Below are positions 17,528 through 26,015 of a stretch of 64,000 nucleotides of DNA, piece after piece. The position numbers were made by a program, and so were the translations under genes. Every line of letters begins with the position of its first letter. Within the stretch, counting starts at the first letter, position 1. This DNA is from Psychrobacillus soli (lineage in GTDB: Bacteria > Bacillota > Bacilli > Bacillales_A > Planococcaceae). The stretch covers positions 1-64,000 of the forward strand of contig NZ_VDGG01000011.1 of assembly GCF_006861775.1 (NCBI RefSeq), in the 5' to 3' direction. The notes beneath the pieces are model-generated. The model was not told where the DNA came from, did no database searches, and saw only the letters and a program-made list of their open reading frames with translations.

Positions 17528-18208
17528 GTGAAACACGCAAAAGGTCGAATGGATGAAAGTATACTTGTCTGCGTATACTACGGCCCAAATGGAGAACGAC
17601 TAATAAGAAGAGGACATAAGATGGCAAGCATGCTAGATTGCCCGCTTTATATTCTAACTGTTGACCCACTTCCATATGATGCGTTCGACGCTGAAAGATC
17701 TGGATATATTGAAGATTGGAAAAACCTAGCTGAGGAATTACAAGTAGAAGAATTTATCATTCGTGATAATGAAAGACGTTCTTCTCCGAAAGTAATAAAA
17801 GAAGTAGCTCATCAACTTAACATTACACAAATTATTATTGGACAAACTGCTCAAAGCAGATGGGAAGAAATCACAAAAGGTTCATTTATGAACGTTTTGT
17901 TAAGAGAAATTCCTTTCGTTGACTTCCATGTAGTTTCTGTGGAGCGTTCCGTAAAAGATGAAGAGGAAGGCATATTTGAAAAAGGAGTCCGGGCTTATTT
18001 AGTAGTTGAAGGCGACTCTTACAAGGTTTCTTTCACTTGTGCCAAAAACATGTGCCAAGAAGGGATTTTCTTTAAAGAGATTGGAACAGATTTCGACAAT
18101 GGCATATTTAAGTTTATGCATAATAACAAAATGCACCAAGTGCATATTCAAGACAATTTAGTACCAGATCCATCTCAAGTACCAGATGGCTGTAGCGTTA
18201 AGATATGA
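17528..18208 (+). CDS. universal-stress/KdpD-like nucleotide-binding protein
   Basis: A 226-residue cytoplasmic protein. Residues about 8-140 form a UspA-like alpha/beta domain closest to the Usp module of KdpD sensor kinases ('ILVCVYYGPNGERLIRRGHKMASMLDCPLYILTVD', 'QIIIGQTAQSRWEEITKGSFMNVLLRE'). Residues 150-226 form an unrecognised C-terminal region. There is no kinase domain, so it is not KdpD. The start is GTG 17528 with GAGGTG upstream. It is divergent from the mrp operon and followed by its own terminator; a role in Na+/K+ homeostasis is inference. Confidence 0.75.
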   Translation: MKHAKGRMDESILVCVYYGPNGERLIRRGHKMASMLDCPLYILTVDPLPYDAFDAERSGYIEDWKNLAEELQVEEFIIRDNERRSSPKVIKEVAHQLNITQIIIGQTAQSRWEEITKGSFMNVLLREIPFVDFHVVSVERSVKDEEEGIFEKGVRAYLVVEGDSYKVSFTCAKNMCQEGIFFKEIGTDFDNGIFKFMHNNKMHQVHIQDNLVPDPSQVPDGCSVKI

Positions 18209-18211
18209 AAA

Positions 18212-18232
18212 GGGAGACTTTAAAAGTCTCCC
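18212..18232 (+). terminator. terminator after the Usp-like gene
   Basis: The perfect stem GGGAGACTT/AAGTCTCCC is followed by TTTTTT. Confidence 0.9.
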
Positions 18233-18258
18233 TTTTTTAGTGTAAATCTACTAGTTCT

Positions 18259-19476
18259 TTATTTATTTGCTAGTGTAATTTTCCGGTCTTTTGGCAATGC
18301 GATTGCTACAAGTCCGATAATCGGTAACACGGATATAATAATCATTGTTGTATAAACACCAACATGGTCCATTAAAATACCGATCACTACCGCTCCAATC
18401 GCCCCCATCCCAAACGCAAGTCCAACCGTTAATCCTGCCATTGTCCCGATTTTACTCGGTACAAGCTCTTGCGCATACACGACGGATACTGAAAAACTTA
18501 ACATGATGAAAAAACCAATCAAAACAAGCAAAACTACAACCGCCCAAATCTGAACATATGGCAATACTAACGAAAGTGGAATTGGTACAAGAACCGATAA
18601 CAAAATAACATTTTTTCTACCTAATCGATCGGCCCATGGCCCCCCGAAAAACGTACCAGCCGCTCCGAGCACTAGGAAGATAAATATAAACAACTGACCC
18701 TTTTGTATCGAGAAATCGTAATTCTCCATTAAATGAAATATGTAGAAGTTTGTCATATTCGTTACGTAAAAAGATCTTGCAAAAATAATAATCATTAAAA
18801 GGGTTAATGCAACGCCTACTTGTTTTTTAGAAAGAACCGGCAATGATGAAAGTAACGTCTTTTTCTTTTTCGCTAAACTATCTTCTTCTAGTTGTTTCTT
18901 ATACCATGCTGAAATTTTACTTAAGATGAAAATTCCAACTGCTGCAACAACTAAAAACAGAGCCGCTCCTTTTTGACCGAGTGGTACTAGGATAAACGCA
19001 CTTATTAATGGAGCAAGTGCTTGTCCCGAGTTCCCGCCCACTTGATAAATAGATTGAGAAAGCCCCCTTTTAGACCCTGCTGCCATGTACGAAACCCTTG
19101 ATCCCTCTGGATGAAAAACTGCAGAACCAAGCCCTAGAAAAATAACGGAAACTAAAATTATCCAATATTCAGGTGCAAATGCAAGTCCCGCTATTCCAAT
19201 AAAGGAACTGATCATGCCAAGAGGAAGTGCATAAGGCATTGGTTTTTTATCGCTTATAAAGCCTACAACAGGCTGTAATATAGATGCTACTATATTTAAC
19301 GAAAACGAAATTAATCCTAATTGTGTAAAAGTTAATCCAATTTCTTTTGCAAGTACTGGAAACATTGCTGGAATAACCGCTTGAAGTGAATCATTAAATA
19401 AATGGCAAAGACCAATTGCAAACATAATTGGATAAACAGGATTTCCCAGTTTACTCGAAAGATTACTGGTCGTCAT
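18259..19476 (-). CDS. MFS transporter, fosmidomycin-resistance (Fsr) type
   Basis: About 405 residues, 12 membrane spans. 'GLCHLFNDSLQAVIPAMFPVLAKE' at the N-terminus and 'GSAVFHPEGSRVSYMA...QSIYQVGGNSGQALAPLISA' in the middle are typical of the Fsr family of drug exporters. The ATG at 19476 is preferred over the GTG at 19488, which overlaps its own AAAGAG site; neither spacing is ideal. It is monocistronic and convergent with the Usp-like gene. The physiological substrate is unknown. Confidence 0.85.
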   Translation of the reverse strand: MTTSNLSSKLGNPVYPIMFAIGLCHLFNDSLQAVIPAMFPVLAKEIGLTFTQLGLISFSLNIVASILQPVVGFISDKKPMPYALPLGMISSFIGIAGLAFAPEYWIILVSVIFLGLGSAVFHPEGSRVSYMAAGSKRGLSQSIYQVGGNSGQALAPLISAFILVPLGQKGAALFLVVAAVGIFILSKISAWYKKQLEEDSLAKKKKTLLSSLPVLSKKQVGVALTLLMIIIFARSFYVTNMTNFYIFHLMENYDFSIQKGQLFIFIFLVLGAAGTFFGGPWADRLGRKNVILLSVLVPIPLSLVLPYVQIWAVVVLLVLIGFFIMLSFSVSVVYAQELVPSKIGTMAGLTVGLAFGMGAIGAVVIGILMDHVGVYTTMIIISVLPIIGLVAIALPKDRKITLANK

Positions 19477-19636
19477 TGTACATATCACACTCTTTCTACG
19501 CTCGAAATAATATCAGTATATTCATTATAGCGCAAATTTTTAAAAAATGTTCGTTCTTTTTTCGTTACACGGATAGTAACAAGCTTCGAGGTAATACTAA
19601 TGGAAAGTCACTTGATAGAGGAGTTTGAATAGAAAT

Positions 19637-20344
19637 ATGGATACATTTTTCGAATTGAACTTTTGGGAAATGATTATTAGGACGACTATTTCCTTTATAG
19701 CATTATTAATACTGGCACGTATTCTAGGCAAAAAACAACTTAGTCAACTGACATTTTTCCATTATATTACGGGTATTACAATTGGATCTATCGCAGCGGA
19801 AATTGCTTCTCAAAAGGAGACCCCTTTTCTCGATGGGCTTGTTTCACTAATATGGTGGACTATCCTTACATTGCTTATGAGTTATATTTCATTAAAATCT
19901 ACAAAGTTACGAATTCTAATTGACGATGAACCTACGATAATTGTTAAGGATGGGGAGATTTCCGTTAAATCTTTGAAGTCTGCTCGCCTGCATATGGACG
20001 ATGTGTTAATGATGTTAAGAGAACAATCTATTTTCTCTATCCAAGATGTGCATTATGCCGTTCTAGAAACAAACGGAGAGTTAAGCGTTTTTAAGAAAGT
20101 GGCGCAACATGAAGCGACAAAATTAGATGTCAAAGCAGATGTATCACTTCCCGCATTTATGCCCGCTGAAATCATTTCGGATGGGAAAATTGTTCAAAAA
20201 AACTTACTGGAGCTCGATTTAACAGAGGATTGGGTAATGAAAAAACTTCGAAAGCATGGGGTCGATTCAATTAGTGATGTTTTTTACGCCCAACTTCAAA
20301 CGAACGGCTCTTTATATATTAGCTTAAGGAAAAACGGAATTTGA
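19637..20344 (+). CDS. YetF-like DUF421 membrane protein
   Basis: About 235 residues: three N-terminal membrane helices (to about residue 85), then two related cytosolic subdomains ending in 'AVLETNGELSVFKK' and 'AQLQTNGSLYISLRKNG', as in YetF-family proteins. In Bacillus, YetF-type proteins are found in the spore inner membrane or as membrane proteins of unclear role. GAGGAG lies 13 nt before the ATG at 19637; TTG 19625 would be too close to it. No terminator was seen. Confidence 0.85.
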   Translation: MDTFFELNFWEMIIRTTISFIALLILARILGKKQLSQLTFFHYITGITIGSIAAEIASQKETPFLDGLVSLIWWTILTLLMSYISLKSTKLRILIDDEPTIIVKDGEISVKSLKSARLHMDDVLMMLREQSIFSIQDVHYAVLETNGELSVFKKVAQHEATKLDVKADVSLPAFMPAEIISDGKIVQKNLLELDLTEDWVMKKLRKHGVDSISDVFYAQLQTNGSLYISLRKNGI

Positions 20345-20485
20345 AAAGTTGCTATAGTGTTTATTTTTTAGCGGTCGAGCGATGAGCCCGCATTTTTTAA
20401 TGCGTAGGAAACTACAAAATTTTAGAGTTGTGGATAATCTTTTTCAAGTAATACAAGTTATGGCATTCTTTGTATTGTACGTAAT

Positions 20486-20628
20486 ATAGGAATACTGCGC
20501 GGTAGTGCGTCGACTAGTGTCCGCTGGGATTTTCACTGCAGTCGTACGCTTTCCACCGGGTAAGCGTTCGACTGCAGCGGAAATCATAGCGGTCACCTAA
20601 TAGGTCTTTTACCACGCAGTATCCCTAT
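20486..20628. repeat. long palindromic intergenic element, copy 2
   Basis: A 143-nt element with outer arms ATAGGAATACTGCG/CGCAGTATCCCTAT (one mismatch) and inner arms GATTTTCACTGCAGTCG/CGACTGCAGCGGAAATC (two mismatches). The inner arms and the 3' flank (GCGGTCAC ... ACCACGCAGTATCCCTA) match copy 1 at 284-500. It lies in the 348-nt convergent gap between the YetF-like and hydrolase genes; nothing else was recognised there apart from a short CGCT-TT-AGCG hairpin followed by six T residues near 20674. Confidence 0.7.
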
Positions 20629-20692
20629 TATGTGCGTCATTCCCGTTTGTTATATCGGGTCAGAGACAAGCGCTTTAGCGTTTTTTGTTCTT

Positions 20693-21466
20693 TCATTTAA
20701 AATCGATTATTGCTTGTATTAACTCTTTTGGCGCTTCGTACATACCCATATGACCTACATCATGTATCAATACTTGTTTTATGTGTTTTTCGCTTGCTGT
20801 AAAGACTTTTTCTGAAGGTATCAATTGATCCTCCTCCCCAGCTATTAATAACACCGGTAAATCTGTGGCTTCTATGATTTTTCGGCGGTCTATTCGATTC
20901 TTCATCGCAATCAGTGCATTTTTTGCTCCAGCAGGAGAAGTGGAATAGCCGATTTTTTTCACTTCTGTTATTTCCTTTTGATGACTTTCCAAATGTTTAG
21001 GTGAAAATAGTTTTGGAACTAAGCCATTTATAAACGCTTCCATTCCATCTGTATCTATTTTGTTCGCAGAAGCGTCCCTTCCTTCTTTTGCTTCTTGTGA
21101 ATCTGGGTAACCAGTAGAATGGATTAACGAGAACCCCTTTAAACGGTTACTATACTTTTCTGCAAACGCAAGTGTAATATAACCTCCTAACGAATGCCCT
21201 AACATTGTTACCTGCTCGATTTTTAATACGTCTATAAAGTCTTTTATAAAAGTAGCATATTGATCTATTTCTTTTATATTTTCCTGCACTGCCGAATCCC
21301 CGTGGCCAGGCAAGTCTAATGCAATAACTCGGTGCGTTCTTGCAAGTTCATCGATAATATTATCCCAATAATCCAAGCTGCCACAAAATCCATGAATGAG
21401 TAGGATCGGTTCCCCATTCCCTTCCTCTCTGTATGCTACATCTGCTTGATTGACTTGAATTTTCAT
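20693..21466 (-). CDS. alpha/beta-fold hydrolase
   Basis: A 257-residue soluble hydrolase. 'LLIHGFCGSLDYWD' is the oxyanion region, GHSLGG carries the nucleophile serine, 'VLLIAGEEDQLIP' supplies the acid, and 'HDVGHMGMYEAP' the histidine. The substrate is not deducible. The start at ATG 21466 has AAGGAG 9 nt upstream; ATG 21475 touches that site. It is the second gene of an operon with the GH3 enzyme, separated by about 14 nt. Confidence 0.85.
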   Translation of the reverse strand: MKIQVNQADVAYREEGNGEPILLIHGFCGSLDYWDNIIDELARTHRVIALDLPGHGDSAVQENIKEIDQYATFIKDFIDVLKIEQVTMLGHSLGGYITLAFAEKYSNRLKGFSLIHSTGYPDSQEAKEGRDASANKIDTDGMEAFINGLVPKLFSPKHLESHQKEITEVKKIGYSTSPAGAKNALIAMKNRIDRRKIIEATDLPVLLIAGEEDQLIPSEKVFTASEKHIKQVLIHDVGHMGMYEAPKELIQAIIDFK

Positions 21467-21479
21467 TTCGCTCATCTCC

Positions 21480-23135
21480 TTATTTAATCGATAATTGTTT
21501 CATAGCTTCATTGAGCTGCTGTATGTTGACTGCTGTTACTTCCTTATTTGATAGGTTGTATTTTTCTTTTAGTGCAAGAATGCGGTGTACACTTTCGTTT
21601 ATTCTTACCTCTGAAATCTCGCCGTCATTTACTGATTTTTCAATTGCCTCCATCGCTTTTAGAACATTGTCATAATCATGTGCGATTAACACAATATCAC
21701 TTCCTGCTTTTACCGCTTGGGCAGCTGCTTGACCAATTTCATGATTGTCGATGATCGCGTTCATCGTCATATCATCGGTCATCACAACGCCATCAAACTG
21801 GAATTGGTCTCTTAATAGCCTAGTAATAATTTCATGCGACATAGATGATGGAAATGTAGAATCTATTTTAGGCAATAAAATATGCGCAACCATCACAACA
21901 TCGGCACCTTCTTCCATTGCTCGTTTAAACGGAATCAATTCAAGCTTCTGCAAATCCTCTAAGCTCTTCTCCATAATCGGCAATTCTAAATGGGAATCCA
22001 CAGCGGTGTCACCATGGCCTGGAAAATGCTTCACAACAGAGATAACATGTTGACTTTGAATACCTTTCATTGTTTGAATTCCTAGTTCACTTACAATATC
22101 TACATTATTCCCAAATGACCGATCCCCAATAACCGGATTTTTCGGATTACTATTTACGTCCAGCACAGGTGCAAAGTCGAGATTAAATCCAAATGCGTTC
22201 ATTTCTTCTCCTAGGTGGGTACCTATTTTATAAGAATAAGAAGGATCATTTAGTTTCCCGATTTCCTTATTAGTCGGTAACTTGCTCAATCCCGGTAATC
22301 GTGAAATTCTGCCGCCTTCTTGATCGACACCTAAAAAAAGTGGAAACCTTTCATTTTCACTTTCTTTTTTAATCGCATTTAATAGTGCAGTAGTATCGTT
22401 TACATCTTTTAAATTATTTTTATAAAAAATGAGACCACCTACTTTACTCGTTGAAACTAATTGCTTTATCTCTTCAGAGAAGGTAGTTCCTTCCACTCCC
22501 GCAAAAATCATTTGCCCTATTTTTTCTTTTAAAGTCATCTCACTTATTATTAGGTTTTCTTGTACAACCTCTTCAACTGCATCTGTAACAACAGATATAT
22601 GATCGACTACTGGGTTCGGTTTACTTTCAGTTGGTTTCGGAATAATCCACTTTAGTTGGTAACTCGGTTCCAATTCATAAACGAGGATTAATTGGCCTAC
22701 TTCATCATATCGAATTACATCCGCTTCTCCTTTTACCATTTCGATATCCTTTAAACTTATTTGCTGGATAGCTTCTGAGTTAGATCTAATATCAAATACA
22801 ATTCCAGACTGATGCCCAATCGTTGCTCTTTTGGATGAGTAATCATCATATGTAGCTGCAGACAAGTCACTTTTTCTCGTCGGTTCTCCCCATGATGTAT
22901 ACACTTCCTGTATACCCGTTTTTCCTGCGATAAACGGCACATCTAATACTTGACCTTTTGCTGCAAGTTCGAAAACAAGTGCAACGAGTGATTCAGTTTC
23001 CGGTAGAGCTACTTCTTCCTTAGGCTGTTTTTCTTTCTCTATCGTTTCGTTCGTTTTATTTTTATCTTCCATTATTATTAAAATAATCGCGATAATAATA
23101 AATAATAAGAAAATGATTCCAACTTTTTTTGTCAT
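21480..23135 (-). CDS. GH3 beta-N-acetylhexosaminidase with DUF4309 domain
   Basis: A 551-residue protein. Residues about 5-22 are a membrane anchor, so the enzyme is extracytoplasmic. Residues about 45-185 match DUF4309 (YjgB-type: 'GKTGIQEVYTSWGEPT', 'GIVFDIRSNSEAIQQI', 'NPVVDHISVVT'). Residues about 195-540 are a NagZ-type GH3 domain with 'KHFPGHGDTAVDSHLELP' and nucleophile aspartate in 'GVVMTDDMTM'. It probably trims N-acetylglucosamine from wall fragments. It starts at ATG with AAGGAGGG and leads an operon with the hydrolase. The domain fusion is noteworthy. Confidence 0.88.
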   Translation of the reverse strand: MTKKVGIIFLLFIIIAIILIIMEDKNKTNETIEKEKQPKEEVALPETESLVALVFELAAKGQVLDVPFIAGKTGIQEVYTSWGEPTRKSDLSAATYDDYSSKRATIGHQSGIVFDIRSNSEAIQQISLKDIEMVKGEADVIRYDEVGQLILVYELEPSYQLKWIIPKPTESKPNPVVDHISVVTDAVEEVVQENLIISEMTLKEKIGQMIFAGVEGTTFSEEIKQLVSTSKVGGLIFYKNNLKDVNDTTALLNAIKKESENERFPLFLGVDQEGGRISRLPGLSKLPTNKEIGKLNDPSYSYKIGTHLGEEMNAFGFNLDFAPVLDVNSNPKNPVIGDRSFGNNVDIVSELGIQTMKGIQSQHVISVVKHFPGHGDTAVDSHLELPIMEKSLEDLQKLELIPFKRAMEEGADVVMVAHILLPKIDSTFPSSMSHEIITRLLRDQFQFDGVVMTDDMTMNAIIDNHEIGQAAAQAVKAGSDIVLIAHDYDNVLKAMEAIEKSVNDGEISEVRINESVHRILALKEKYNLSNKEVTAVNIQQLNEAMKQLSIK

Positions 23136-23227
23136 TCAAGAACCCTCCTTCTTATTGGTTTCCCCTAATTCCCCATTCTATAATCGTTGCCTTTATCCCT
23201 TTATTTTTTTGAATATAATTATTATAC

Positions 23228-23256
23228 TTGATATATTTTTTATACCAATATATAAT
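23228..23256 (+). promoter_or_regulatory. promoter of the HxlR/YodB-type operon
   Basis: TTGATA (23228-23233), 17 nt, TATAAT (23251-23256), about 25 nt before the start codon. The region is flanked by TACTT and AAGTA half-sites, which might form part of an autoregulatory operator as for YodB; that is inference. Confidence 0.65.
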
Positions 23257-23281
23257 GAAGTAGAAATGAGGGATAAATACT

Positions 23282-23620
23282 ATGAAAATTTGTCCATATT
23301 TAGAATCGTCTTTTGAAATACTCGGAAGACGTTGGAACGGTTTAATCGTTCATTATTTATTTAATTGTCCAAATTATTGTGCCCATTTCTCGGATATGAA
23401 AAAGGATTTAACCGACATTACGCCTCGTGCATTGTCACTTAAGTTGACCGAACTTGCAGAACATGGGCTAGTGGAGAAAAAAACGACTGTGGAGCCAACT
23501 GTCCAAATTACTTATCATTTATCAGTTGCTGGGCAAGAACTTGCAGAAGCGCTTAAACCAGTACACGCTTGGGCAATACAACATATTACATTAGAAAAGG
23601 AGAAACAACATGACGAATAA
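23282..23620 (+). CDS. HxlR/MarR-DUF24 family regulator, YodB-like
   Basis: A 112-residue winged-helix repressor. It has a single conserved N-terminal cysteine (C4-P5), then 'ESSFEILGRRWNGLIVHYLF', which mirrors B. subtilis YodB/CatR. In those proteins the cysteine senses quinones, diamide and other thiol stress. The DNA-binding helix is in 'LTDITPRALSLKLTELAEHGLV'. It overlaps the following DsbA/SpxH-like gene by 11 nt, so the pair is translationally coupled. Thiol-stress sensing is inferred from C4 and context. Confidence 0.82.
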   Translation: MKICPYLESSFEILGRRWNGLIVHYLFNCPNYCAHFSDMKKDLTDITPRALSLKLTELAEHGLVEKKTTVEPTVQITYHLSVAGQELAEALKPVHAWAIQHITLEKEKQHDE

Positions 23621-24539
23621 TAATTCCATGATGTGTGATCTAGAAACAGGTATTTGTGGACCAGCAGGAGAGGGAAATTCCGAAATGGAACTAATCGATT
23701 TAACTGCACCAAGTAAAAAAGTCGATCTTTACTATGTTACTGACCCAATTTGCTCGCATTGTTGGGCATTGGAACCGACATTACGTAAATTTATGGAAGA
23801 GTACGGTCAGTATGTCAATTTGCATACATTAATGGGTGGCTTGCTCGAAAAATGGGATGGATTCGCCGATGTATCCAACGGTATTTCCGGACCTGGTGAC
23901 GTAGCAGGACACTGGCGTGAAGTCGGAGAGCATACTCGTATGCCAATCGACGGTAGCTTCTGGTTCGAGGATCCAGTTACTTCGTCTTATATCCCATCAC
24001 GTGTATATAAAGTAGTTCAACAAAAAGATGCTAGCTTAGCTCCAGTGTTCTTACGAAAAGCAAGAGAAGCAGTATTTCCGTTCAATAAAAATATTAGTAA
24101 CGACCAACTACTAATCGACATTGTCAACAGCATCGGTCTAAATGGAGAAGAAGTCGTAAAAGAATCTCATCTGCCACCAGCCCAGGAAAGTTTGCAAGAA
24201 GATTTCGCCATGGCAAGCCGACTAGGCGTACGCGGCTTCCCAACAATCATTTTCTTAAATGAAGAGCAAAAAGGGGTAAAAGTTGTAGGAGCTCGCCCTT
24301 ATGATAATTACGTGCAAGCATTGAAGCAAATATTGCCAGAAGAAAATATCCAACCAAGATCAGTCGATACATTACAACATGTCTTACAAAAAGAAGGACT
24401 ATTATTCTCGCGTGAAATCGAAGAGCTTTATAGTTTAGCACAATCAGATGTTGCAGCATTCGTTGAAAAAGAATTAGCTGCGGATAGCTATGTAGTAGAA
24501 GAAGTGCTTGGTGAAAAATATATTAAACTGAATCAATAA
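23610..24539 (+). CDS. DsbA-fold thiol protein, SpxH/YjbH- or FrnE-like
   Basis: A 309-residue protein with a DsbA-type thioredoxin fold; the active-site motif C48-S-H-C51 lies after the first strand ('DLYYVTDPICSHCWALEP'). A cysteine-bearing N-terminal tail (C9 and C16 in MMCDLETGICGP) is unusual. 'RLGVRGFPTIIF' carries the cis-proline loop. The family includes SpxH, the ClpXP adaptor for Spx, and FrnE; no signal peptide means a cytosolic place. AAAGGAG precedes the ATG. A YodB-type regulator gene overlaps the start. Confidence 0.8.
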   Translation: MTNNNSMMCDLETGICGPAGEGNSEMELIDLTAPSKKVDLYYVTDPICSHCWALEPTLRKFMEEYGQYVNLHTLMGGLLEKWDGFADVSNGISGPGDVAGHWREVGEHTRMPIDGSFWFEDPVTSSYIPSRVYKVVQQKDASLAPVFLRKAREAVFPFNKNISNDQLLIDIVNSIGLNGEEVVKESHLPPAQESLQEDFAMASRLGVRGFPTIIFLNEEQKGVKVVGARPYDNYVQALKQILPEENIQPRSVDTLQHVLQKEGLLFSREIEELYSLAQSDVAAFVEKELAADSYVVEEVLGEKYIKLNQ

Positions 24540-24546
24540 ATGCAAA

Positions 24547-24580
24547 ATGCCGCTCGAGTATAGATATGCTCGAGCGGCAT
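24547..24580 (+). terminator. terminator after the DsbA-like gene
   Basis: The perfect 12-bp stem ATGCCGCTCGAG/CTCGAGCGGCAT is followed by TTTTT. A 21-nt repeat array starts 9 nt after it. Confidence 0.9.
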
Positions 24581-24588
24581 TTTTGGAA

Positions 24589-24660
24589 TTGGTTGCTCTT
24601 TGTAATGAATTGATTGCTTTCCCGCATTAATTGGTTGCTTTAGCTGGCGGGTTAGTTGCT
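24589..24660. repeat. 21-nt periodic intergenic array, locus 2 (TTGGTTGCT core)
   Basis: Four units begin at 24589, 24610, 24631 and 24652 (TTGGTTGCT, TTGATTGCT, TTGGTTGCT, TTAGTTGCT), exactly 21 nt apart with variable 12-nt spacers. It lies between convergent genes, right after a terminator. The first spacer (CTTTGTAATGAA-like) resembles that of locus 3. An in-frame TAA breaks any coding reading. Confidence 0.9.
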
Positions 24661-24694
24661 TTCATAAGCATTTCTGTATCCCTTAGCCATTATT

Positions 24695-25189
24695 TCACAA
24701 TTTCTCGTAAGCCATCTTACGAATAATTTGTTCATGTTCCGGGTATTTTTCTAGCAATTCACTTTGCGTGAAAAGCTCAAAGTCTTCAAAATCAAAACCA
24801 GGAGATACCATACATCCTACAAGCGAAAATGTTCCATTATCCACAACTGATGAGCCAAAAATCGAATTTCGAGGGACAAGTACTTGTGGCGACTCTCCAT
24901 TTTCGATATTTAGACCAAGCTTATGCTCCATGTAATTCCCCGCTTCGTCAATCACATGTACTACGAGTGAATTGCCTCCGTGGAAATACCATAATTCATC
25001 CGACTTCAATCTGTGGAAATGCGATACGTCGCCTTCCCCTAACAAAAAGTAAATGCTTGTGTACTGCTTTCGAGTCGTGTCAAAAGCATCGATCGTCTCT
25101 TCAGAAGCATGCGTGCTTTTAAAATATCCACCTTCTGGATGAGGCTCTAAATGTAAGTGCTGTATGTAATAGTTCGCGTCTTTATGCAT
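24695..25189 (-). CDS. cupin-fold protein (DUF985 family)
   Basis: A 164-residue protein with the DUF985/Cupin_5 pattern: 'LEPHPEGGYFKSTH' near the N-terminus, 'YTSIYFLLGEGDVSHFHRLKSDELWYFHGG' for the first cupin strand set with histidines, and 'VPRNSIFGSSV ... LVGCMVSPGFDFEDFEL' for the second. The metal or ligand and function are unknown. The start codon overlaps the stop of the phosphatase gene behind it, so the two are co-translated. Confidence 0.85.
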   Translation of the reverse strand: MHKDANYYIQHLHLEPHPEGGYFKSTHASEETIDAFDTTRKQYTSIYFLLGEGDVSHFHRLKSDELWYFHGGNSLVVHVIDEAGNYMEHKLGLNIENGESPQVLVPRNSIFGSSVVDNGTFSLVGCMVSPGFDFEDFELFTQSELLEKYPEHEQIIRKMAYEKL

Positions 25190-25776
25190 TAGACTTCCCT
25201 CGCTTCCAGATGGTTTGTACAGTTAAATAGATGACATAAGTTTTCATCTTCCTGAAGCTCCACTACGGTAACTGAAGTATTGCCTATATCTTTTGCAAAT
25301 TCCCCATTTGGAATGAGCGCATGTAAAAGTCGCCCGATAAATCCGCCATGACTAACTACTAAAATTCGTTTACCAGGATATGCTTCTTTCACATCTTCTA
25401 TAAAGGACATCCCCCTAGAAATAATCGTTTCCTCCGGTTCAAAACCAATATCCTGCTTCCTCCATTCAGTACCCCACTTCGCTACTCGTTCTTCTTCCGT
25501 AGTACCTTCGATCAGTCCACCACCGATTTCACCCAAACGCTTATCTATAAGGAAATCGAGTGTGGGTTGTTTTTCTGCAATAATTTCTGCCGTTCTTTTT
25601 GCACGGATTAAAGGGCTTGTATAAATGACATCCCACTCTTCATGTTCCATTCTATTAGCAACACGTTCAGCCATTTGGATACCTTCTTCATCAAGTGGCA
25701 CATCCGTGCTCCCTTGGGCCCGTCCTTCTTTATTCCATGCTGTTACGCCGTGCCGTATAAAACCGATTGTTGTCAT
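25189..25776 (-). CDS. histidine phosphatase family protein (phosphoglycerate-mutase-like)
   Basis: A 195-residue enzyme with the RHG catalytic motif ('IGFIRHGVTAWNKEGRAQG', histidine 9), the 'YTSPLIRAKRTAEII' helix and the second histidine in 'VVSHGGFIGRLL'. Members are broad phosphatases or cofactor-dependent mutases; YhfR- or CobC-type activity cannot be separated here. A GGGGG-type site precedes the ATG. It is the first gene of a two-gene operon with the cupin protein. Confidence 0.87.
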   Translation of the reverse strand: MTTIGFIRHGVTAWNKEGRAQGSTDVPLDEEGIQMAERVANRMEHEEWDVIYTSPLIRAKRTAEIIAEKQPTLDFLIDKRLGEIGGGLIEGTTEEERVAKWGTEWRKQDIGFEPEETIISRGMSFIEDVKEAYPGKRILVVSHGGFIGRLLHALIPNGEFAKDIGNTSVTVVELQEDENLCHLFNCTNHLEAREV

Positions 25777-25962
25777 TTAAATAATCCCCCTTTTTTATTC
25801 CATACCACTTCCATCTGCTGTGGTTCGTATGCAAAATACTTAACAGCAGTTTCCACGACGATCTCTTAAATGAAATTTACTATGAAAATGCTTTTTAGGC
25901 AACAAACTAAGTTCCCAATAATTTTTCATTGCATTTCTTGCAAAAAAAAATTTTTTCCCCTC

Positions 25963-25993
25963 TTGACCTTCACGCAACGTCAAGGTTTAGACT
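25963..25993 (+). promoter_or_regulatory. MerR-type promoter with 19-bp spacer and operator dyad
   Basis: TTGACC (25963-25968) and TAGACT (25988-25993) are separated by 19 bp, the over-long spacing typical of MerR-activated promoters. The spacer holds a dyad, CTTGAC (25962-25967) and GTCAAG (25979-25984). The regulator gene starts 23 nt downstream, implying autoactivation as for Mta and TipA. Confidence 0.78.
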
Positions 25994-26015
25994 GTAGATA
26001 TGAGGAGGTGATGAC

